NCBI GenBank assembly: GCA_028015205.1 | Contig: CM051510.1 | Location: forward strand, 28,830,580 to 28,894,579 | Origin: Mytilisepta virgata | Taxonomy: Eukaryota; Mollusca; Bivalvia; Mytilida; Mytilidae | Length of the DNA stretch: 64,000 bases | Direction: 5' to 3' | Shown: in pieces, positions 56,623-64,000 of the stretch | How positions within the stretch are numbered: position 1 is the stretch's first letter | Layout of the letters: each line of letters begins with the position of its first letter | Notes under the pieces: generated by a model | Seen by the model: only the letters and a program-made list of their open reading frames with translations | What the model was told of the DNA's origin: nothing | Databases searched by the model: none | Translations under genes and position numbers: made by a program

Positions 56623-57789
56623 ATTCAAAACCTTCCTCCACGTCTTTATTTTAAAAGCAGCAACACTTCATTCAAATACAAACAATTTATTTCTAAAATG
56701 TGGAAGGAGATTAATAGAGGTGAGAAACTGTTTTTTGATAAACTCCGTCTTTGGTTCACGTAACGTAAGTTTAAAAGTTACACAAATTGATTTGTAGTTA
56801 TTTGGATTAAGTCGCTCCAATTTTTGAAAATAAAAAAAAGTTGTTGCATCATTTGGCAAAAATTTTAAAATTCCGCTCCAAATTTCTGATTTAAAATTGA
56901 AAAATATTCTCCCGCTCCTTAAATTCAGTAAAAATCAATAATTTTTTGCCTAAACAGAATAATTATAAGGAAAAATATTTGTGTCTCATCAACATTGGAC
57001 CTTTGCGTTCAAACAATGTTTAAAATTAAAATTCGCTAGTTTTCACATATTTTTTGTCATCCAAAAATCCAAAGAACTAAACATTAATCAAGTGTTGCCA
57101 ATAGTGTACCTTACAGATTACTTGAATAGGCTAATTCATACAGGATATAAATGCAACATTGTTGTTGAATCGTTTAATCTTGTTTTTGTAGAAAGAAACA
57201 TTGATCCACTTGTTAGATCCTTGCATGATAAGTAAGTTGTTTCAGTTTCTTATGGCATTGCCCAACATCATGCTCAAACAATACAGTTTATGAAGTTGCT
57301 ATAAGAAATCCTTTAGGGAGTATTTCGACTTGTAAATTTTTTGTATTGGATGGCTTAATAATTTTGATCAAAATATCTGAAAATGATATGCACAATAAGC
57401 TTCGTACCTAATATCAAGCAATTGTAATTTTTAGTTGCTGAGAAAAATACGAGGGAAATTTTATATATGTACATTATATTTTTTAGTTTAAACATGCATT
57501 GATTAAACGGGAAGTTAATGGGCCTCAGATTAAAAAACTGCTAAACAAAAATGTGACGGACGGACGGACACACAGACTCATTGGGGATATATAAATAAAT
57601 TATAGAGAGTATAGGAACAGGCACTATCTAACGGACGGTCGGACAGATCTTCACTTTTCAACTTTATATCTATTCCGTTTTTAATGCTTTTTTTCTTTTT
57701 CTTAACGAAATACAGTGTACCATGCTACATATTCATTATACCCTTCTAACAACATAAAAACCACGAAAAAATATCTGTCGCTATAACAA
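56623..57789. other. Intergenic stretch shared with unit 1, no gene seen
   Basis: Matches 20894-22040, including the GACGGACGGAC tract near 57556 and the repeat fragment near 56815-57110. Confidence 0.45.
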
Positions 57790-59970
57790 GAAAAAATCTA
57801 CCTTTTAATGTTCATTAAATTGTACAAATGTGCATATGTATTTGCATATCTCTAAAAATGCATTCTTTTGAGGAGTAAAAAAATCTAGAACATTGTAACT
57901 ATTTTGTATTTACAGTTGTAGCTTAACATTAAAACAATCCTACATGTACATCAAGACATGCTCCTTCACAATTACGAAAAACAAAATTATGCTTCTATTT
58001 CGGTGTAAGTTTGTAAGAGAATGATTATCCCTCTCTTCATAATTGAATACTCGCTTCGCTCGCTCGTACTTAGTCACGGAGAGAGGGATTCTCATTCTCT
58101 TTCATATAGCAAGAGTAATATATTATTTGATCTAGATTTAGAAAGGATAGGATTGATGTGTTTATATTGTTATAAACGGATACGCATCTTGGTAGTTCAT
58201 ATATGAAAGGTATCATATCGGGCACTTGCACTGTTTCTTCTGGAAATATGCAACTTGTTCATGACAAAGGTACATGATAGATAAAAACAGGTTTGTTATT
58301 GGCGTCTTTCTACTCGTTACGGGAATTTAAAGCTGGATATATTATTTGTAAGACATTGTTATATAACAAGCCTTGCGCTATAATAGGCGCCTTCCGCCGT
58401 ATATAGACATTTAAAACTGGATACATTACTCGTAAGACATTGTTATATAACAAGCATCTTGCGCTGGTAATAGGCATCTCGTATCGTATATAGTACTTTA
58501 CATGTATTTTGTGCTGGATATATTACTGGTATGAAGACATTTTTTATCAAACAAGCATGTTGTGCTGGTATTTTGTGCTTTGTGCAGTATATAATTTATA
58601 AACATGTTATGCTGGAGATAATGCACCTTGTGCAGCAATACTCATTTTGTGCTGGATATTTGTTAGTTTGACAGTAATGTACATCATGTGAATTCCGAAT
58701 TGGTAGTAGTATTGTCATTATATATGCATATTTGATGCATAAACTCATCTAGAAAATTTTAGTATTTGTGCATAATTTTATGTCGGTGAAGGCTTTGAAT
58801 TGGCAAAGTTCAGTAAGCTTTAAAGCAAAAGTTTTATTATGAAAAAAGAACGGATATGGAGTTATGTCAAGGAGACAACATCGTGAGTTTTATGTTCGCC
58901 ATCACGAATTAGTTGACCATTATGGGATATCGATTTCGAAAATGACCGTAGATATGTTTTCGTAGCCATTTAATGTTTTTCACAAACAGTTTTGTCTTTC
59001 CACTAACTTTGGAAGGGTATCGCTGGCAAAGCAGGACATGCTTACCATTCCTGAGCATCTACTGCCAGTCTCGGTTTTTATGAGAGTTCGAATTGTCTGA
59101 GCTTTAGCTTTTAGTGTTGTTTTCCTGTATGTTTCCTTGCTAGTGATTGTCTTCTCTTGTTTCCTTTGGGCTTGTCGTTCTTTTAACACTGTGAGTTTCG
59201 ACTTTTGCCTTTGTTCTGTTACGTCGGTATCTTCTGTTATAATTCATCTCCGAAATAGCCTATATATATATAGGGAGGATTTGAATCCAACAAAACTATT
59301 TTAACACTACTGCATAGTGTATGGGCCTTTCTGAAGTCAGTGAAATATGGCCTCTGACATGTAGTTGTCTCCGTAAAACATTTTTAGTTTCTAAACAATA
59401 TTTGATAAACTGATGTAGAATTGTGTCCATTGATATATCCACTTTGTATTTTGTTGGAGTCATTTAGGGCTTGCTGCATGATGTGGGATATCCCGCCTGT
59501 TGAAGATCATGTTGCAACCTGTAGATGTTTGTTTGATCAGACAGTCACTTTGGAGATGGGAGGTTGTATCCTTGACATTTACTCCATATCTTTTTTTTCA
59601 TATAACAGTTGCCGGAAAGACTCCAAGCAAGTGGGAAACCTGCAGCAAGCCCTAAATGGCCTCGACAAAATAACATGAGAAAACAATCTCCTGTGAATAC
59701 TATATATATATATAGCAAATTATTGTTTTAATGAGCAAATGTGATCTACAATATAAACTTTAATTGTAAAAACAATTTCAGCAGGCTATTTTTTATTGCG
59801 GGTAAATAATTTCTACCATTTAGCTGTTGATAGAAGCGCTATTATTCAGAATGGTACATTTTTATTATTTTGGAATGTAGTATTCCTCATTTGGAACTCT
59901 TAACGCCGAATCGAGAAAAAGTCAATAGAGTATAGTCAGTTCCATGTTTGTCGGTATATTCAAGTAACAA
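57790..59970. repeat. Repeat-rich block replacing 22030-22350 of unit 1
   Basis: Unit 2 carries 2.2 kb here against about 310 bp of different sequence in unit 1. It includes degenerate ~100-bp tandem units with ATTGTTATATAACAAGC and TTGCGCTGGTAATAGGC (58300-58670). At 59040-59240 it has a diverged mussel-type repeat (CATTCCTGAGCATCTACTGC, TATGAGAGTTCG) and at 59260-59660 another dispersed-repeat segment. No gene seen. Confidence 0.6.
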
Positions 59971-61700
59971 TGAACTTGGTTTGCTGTTAAATGCGGTTAC
60001 CACTATTGATAATTCGCTTTTCACTTTTGACAATATTATTAATTAATAGGATACAACATATGGTTTAAATTGCTAAAAAGTATGAATAGTATTATCAAAT
60101 TAAAATAAAAAACAAAAGCCATATATTTACGAAATTAAATGTTGTGACTACAGTATTTATAAAGAGCACATTTATTTTCATATTTTATTGACAAGACTGT
60201 TAATTTAAATGATACAACAGGTGTTTGTTTTGTCGTTTTTCTCAGTCAGATTGTAGAGTAGAAATATATTATTCGTCTACTTTACTTATAGCAGCAGAAC
60301 ACGCACAGCTTGTAAACACCCCTAACCCTTATTCCTATAGAATTTATGATTAAAAAGGTTCATTATACTGAGAATTTTCTGATATGGCAGCACATTCTAA
60401 ACTGACTACTCTTTTAAAGGTCGTTGCATACATTTTTGAAATCCGATAAGTTATCAAAAATAAGGTTTAAACATTACCCCTTAAAGTAAAGGATGGGTTG
60501 CATCAAGATACTAAATCGGCCGAATTATTTGAAGAAAAATACATAAGCGTAATTTCTGGTTTACCTGATAAGTAGTTGAATTTTTCTAGCAGAAATGATT
60601 TAAAAAGAAGGGTACGGGTAAAGATTTATGCATGCAAAATACAAACCTGGTACCGCGTGCAAAGGATATTAAAAAATTGAAAAAATGTCCCATTTGCGTA
60701 AATTGAGAACATTGATTTTTTTATGTCTAGTCAATTTCTAGAGTATTAATCATTGAAACGCTATATTAACAAAACTATAGTGTGTCCCATCAAGTACAGA
60801 ATCTGTTTTTTTTTTTTGTGAATATTTTGTGAACCCAGGCAGGTTTAGGCATTTTCTAAAGATTTACATTTTCTGAGAGTAATATGTTGTGTCAACTGTT
60901 ATACAACATTACGCATCAAAATATCAGATTTGTGGTAGGAGTGTGTCCCATATCCTTCTTTGAAACAGAAACTGTGGTGAAGAGTTTGAAGTAATGAGAG
61001 GTAACAACTTACTAATGTTACTGGAACTGCTAGGGGTACGGTTGGCCTATTGATGGCATTTATTTCAAACATTACATTAGCAAATTTGTAGTTTTTCCTT
61101 GACAACCGCCATTTATGTGTGTCCTTATAACTGCATGTGACGTGGATTCCCGGCCGTGAAGTTAGTGAACAGAAACAAAAACTCGACCGATGGATGGGCA
61201 GACATGGGTAAAACTTAATCTCACATCCCGTGTGACGGGGGAAAACAAACAGTTTCTGTAACATCAGAAATTATTGTGATGTTTTTATTAATGCGAATAA
61301 TGCGACAATAAAAACTTGCACTTGGCAAAGTAATAAAAAATTAATGAAGTAATGACTTTTCTTCCGATTTTTCTTTAAACAAAGATGAATCAATAATATT
61401 GCTTTTATTCATGTCATTTTTGTCATTTTGTTCCTTATCTGCCAACTGACTTGGAGTTTCTTTTACGATGTAATATAGTGTTTTTTTTTCATAAAAAATA
61501 TTTTCTAATGCGGACGTGTTAGAAACAATATACGATAGACATGTGTACTTCAAATCTGTTCTTTTTCATATCCTTTAATTTAAATTTTAAAGACATGATG
61601 AAGTTTCATCTGATATATATTTATTGTATTTATCTACACAAGTTTCTCGACCTTTTCCCGCTATATCATTGTTAGAAATTCATGCGACTGTTATGTTCTC
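59971..61700. other. Intergenic stretch shared with unit 1, no gene seen
   Basis: Matches about 22350-24180. The minus-strand frame at 60899-61264 partly parallels one in unit 1 but has no start, splice or domain support. Confidence 0.4.
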
Positions 61701-61862
61701 AGGCGCAGATCCAACTATTTTTTAAAAGGGTTTCCAATTAGAGAAAAGATGGGGGTTCATACTTGAAATATTTTACAGAAAAATGTGTTCCATATAAAAT
61801 TTGTTTTTACAATGTTTCAACGAGCAGGTTCCACCACCCACCCTCTCTAAATCCGCCACTGA
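61701..61862. mobile_element. hAT-like MITE relic (unit 2)
   Basis: CAGGCGCAGATCCAAC at the left and AAATCCGCCACTG at the right. The right end is better preserved than in unit 1. Confidence 0.4.
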
Positions 61863-62074
61863 TCACATCCCCATGCGTACAATATGACAGCAAGGTCATG
61901 CTGATTACAGTCTTAAACGTGTTTAAAAGCCTGAGGCATTTTTACTGTTTTAGCAAGGCTTAATGTATTTTACGAAGAACGTGGTTCTTCGCGATTAAGA
62001 GAAACAAAATCCTGTAACTTCATTGGTTGAGAGCACTTTACTATGTTCGATAAATTGTAAATATAATTAATAAC

Positions 62075-62657
62075 AATATACTGAATTCCAAGGGAAATGT
62101 CCAAAAGGGTAGTCGATAAGACTGACAAGATCAAGAAATCTACAGAACGATTGACAGAAAGCTGTCACACTCTTGACTCTGTACAGTCATTTTCAGATGA
62201 AAATGGTGGGTTAAACCAGGTTGACTGCATAATTGTCAAATTTTGTCTTGATAATATTTAAGTGTTTTGCTCATTGCCTACAGTGCATTGATGTTTGATT
62301 TTGCAGTGCTGTGTTGTCTATTGGAATACACCGGATTTTACAATAGCCTTTTAGGCTATTTCATACAGAACCATAAAAGTTGTCATATAAATGGGAGGTT
62401 TGGCATGCCGTAAAACCTGGTTTAACCCACCATTTTCATTTGAAAATGCCTGTACCAAGTCAGGAGTATGACGGCTTTCTGTCAATTGTTCTGTGAATTT
62501 CTCGATCTTGTCAGTCTTATCGATTTTGCACTTTTGGACATTTCCGTTGGAGTTCAGTATTTTCTTATTACTTCTATAGCCTTAACGGCTATTGTAAAAT
62601 TGGTCTATTCCAATAAATAACACAACACTGCAAAATCAAACCAAAATGGCATTTAGT
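62075..62657. repeat. Interleaved inverted repeats A-B-A'-B' (unit 2)
   Basis: Counterpart of 24562-25137. After it unit 2 continues with unshared sequence where unit 1 enters the satellite. Confidence 0.7.
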
Positions 62658-63314
62658 TAATGAGTAAATATGTAAATTTTATATCAAGACCATCCTTTAT
62701 TATTTGCAAATAGGTAACTGAATACTTTTCTACAAGGTCCAGAAATCTGCCAAAAACTTCTATCGATTTCAAACAATTTTTTTTAAAGTATGGAGCAAGA
62801 AAAGAATAATGAAATAATGGTCTCTCGGCCAATACTTAAAAACTCGTCCAATACGAACCGGAAGTCCGTATTGAACGACTTCTTCTGTATTCGCCTGGTA
62901 GAAATTTACGTATTGTAAGGACAGTTTTAGCTATATTAAAGTCAATACAACGTAGTTAATTAATAATGATTGGTTATTTTGGTAACATTGTACAGGAAAT
63001 ATTACTTTCCTTTCCAAAGAAAAATAATAAAATAAACAAATAATTAAAATGAGATGAAATAAAAAAAGCAAGGTTTTCACGTAATCATCTTGTATATCGT
63101 TACAAATTTTCACTATTAAATTTCAAAGTTCACAAAACAATAAGGCGAGAACACGAAGCTAGCAAATCTAGTGAACAATAATTAATAATATTTATTTAGC
63201 TGAAAAATGATTGTCATTATTCACAGATGATACCAAATTGTTTTTTTATTATACCCATAAATAAGATAAATTAATGATATTAGTGTACAAACATATTTTC
63301 CCTTCTTATTTTGG
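62658..63314. other. Upstream region of the third gene start, no exon seen
   Basis: AT-rich. GTCCAATACGAACCGGAAG / GTCCGTATTGAAC makes a short inverted repeat near 62846-62876. Likely 5' flank of the gene starting at 63373. Confidence 0.4.
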
Positions 63315-63320
63315 TATAAA
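63315..63320 (+). promoter_or_regulatory. TATA box candidate
   Basis: TATAAA lies 58 bases before the ATG at 63373, which would place a transcription start near 63345 and leave a short 5' UTR. Inferred from position and sequence only. Confidence 0.45.
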
Positions 63321-63372
63321 TTGCGGTAGCGAAGGGCACCAGATGTAATTTTGGTCCTGTTTGTCTACAAAG

Positions 63373-63430
63373 ATGAGACGAGAAGTGTTTGTTTTCGTTT
63401 TTGCTGTAACTTTATTGTCGTTAGTGGCGG
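63373..63430 (+). CDS. Signal-peptide first exon of a secreted protein gene (third copy?), rest outside window
   Basis: ATG in a good context (CAAAGATGA), then MRRE followed by a hydrophobic core (VFVFVFAVTLLSLVA), ending in phase 1 at GCGG|GTAAGTG. This is a typical secretory first exon. Phase 1 matches EGF exon 1, which would give Ala-Ile-Cys at the junction, and the 1-1 reading of 33540-33599. It does not match the phase-2 entry of the cysteine-rich exon. So it most likely starts another EGF/EMI copy, though its partner exons are not visible. Confidence 0.7.
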
Positions 63431-63479
63431 GTAAGTGTTGTTTATCATACATTTGTTTTAGGTCATCATTGAAAGATTT

Positions 63480-63900
63480 TTTTATAGTTCTACTATCGGG
63501 CGCCGAATGGGAATTGAACTTTTTGTAATCAAAATCCATTTTGCGTACACAAAATTCAATTCTGTCATAACAAAATCATTTTTGTCTTACAAAACTATAT
63601 GATACAGAAGACTTGTTTTATGAGAACTTCAATTTTGTAATGGCAAAAATCATTTTTGTCGTGACAAAATTCAATTTTTGTCAAATAGGTATTCAAATAT
63701 AAACTCATTTGCATACAATATTGACTTTTGTTACCTGATATGGAAAGTAAAACACAAAAGTCAATTTTGTGAGACAAAATTGAATTTTGTGTAGACAAAC
63801 TTGAGTTTTATTAGACAGAAGTGAAAATTTAACACAAAATTAATTTTTGTGACATAAGTCATTTTTGTGTCACAAAAGTCAATTTTGTATGCAAATTTGG
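63480..63900. repeat. TTTTGT/ACAAAA palindromic repeat with GGCGCCGAATGGGA core
   Basis: Repeated near-palindromes of ACAAAATTGAATTTTGT type, about 18-30 bases apart, following GGGCGCCGAATGGGA. Same family as 31751-31995 in the opposite orientation. It lies in the first intron of the 63373 gene. Confidence 0.6.
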
Positions 63901-64000
63901 ATCTGCAACTGAATTCTCTCATCACGATTTGTAAGAAGGCCTCTCATTGGATATAGTAAACGCGGGTCTCGCACGTTCAAGGACATATCATATGGGTGAT

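Larger units (their letters stand above)
36121..62657 (+). repeat. Segmental duplication, unit 2 (right copy)
   Basis: Second copy of the segment at 1-25147. Relative to unit 1 it lacks the Helentron-like element and the Harbinger MITE. It has extra blocks at 36498-36558, about 38466-39104, 50213-50525, 51283-52122, 53727-54157, about 54345-54550 and 57790-59970. Its EGF/EMI gene keeps the EMI frame. It may be a true tandem duplicate or the other haplotype placed in tandem by the assembler; the sequence alone cannot separate these. Confidence 0.95.

Noticed and set aside
1..64000. tRNA or rRNA genes
   Set aside because: No cloverleaf with A/B boxes and no rRNA-like sequence was noticed on either strand; a dedicated scan was not possible.

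Overview
The window is eukaryotic, AT-rich and intron-rich, and reads as a bivalve genome, most likely a marine mussel (Mytilus-like). Evidence: small phase-1 EGF exons with GT/AG borders, several dispersed repeat families that I recognise as abundant in mussels, and long interstitial arrays of the TTAGGG telomere repeat (CCCTAA on the + strand). No bacterial-type genes, rRNA, tRNA or CRISPR were seen. Almost all long open frames are fortuitous readings of repeats or introns; the real exons are short (58-119 bases) and were found from splice sites, phase and cysteine spacing. Layout: bases 1-25147 (unit 1) and 36121-62657 (unit 2) are two copies of the same segment in the same orientation, nearly identical base by base but differing by insertions and deletions of about 60 to 2200 bases. 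Between them lie a 6.6-kb array of about 17.5 apparently identical copies of a 378-bp satellite (25148-31750) and 4.4 kb of sequence not shared between the units (31751-36120). After unit 2, a promoter and signal-peptide exon (63315-63430) begin what may be a further gene copy that runs off the window.

Each unit carries a + strand gene for a small secreted protein: six EGF-like domains, one exon each, followed by a C-terminal EMI-like domain over two exons (unit 1: 2803-13309; unit 2: 39624-47527). Unit 2 keeps the EMI-like frame to its stop. Unit 1 has lost one G in the first EMI exon, so its last ~35 residues are read in another frame and the domain's cysteines are lost. Upstream of the EGF exons are remnants of what looks like a cysteine-knot-like secreted peptide gene: a candidate pro-region exon (33540-33599), a cysteine-rich exon (35393-35465) and a terminal exon (from 36977, with its copy in unit 1 from 791). 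No start exon for unit 2 was found; where the third copy suggests one should lie, the satellite array is present instead.

The rest is repeats, and the paired units act as filled and empty sites for several of them: a 431-bp Harbinger-type MITE with TTA target duplication, a 2.2-kb Helentron-like element, a palindromic foldback and an 840-bp block of the 378-bp satellite. The satellite also sits inside the telomere-like array of both units, and its diverged copies carry a ~60-codon open frame. An important caveat: in a highly heterozygous mussel, two near-identical tandem units could be two haplotypes joined by the assembler, and an array of identical monomers could be an assembly product. Long reads and read depth would decide this.
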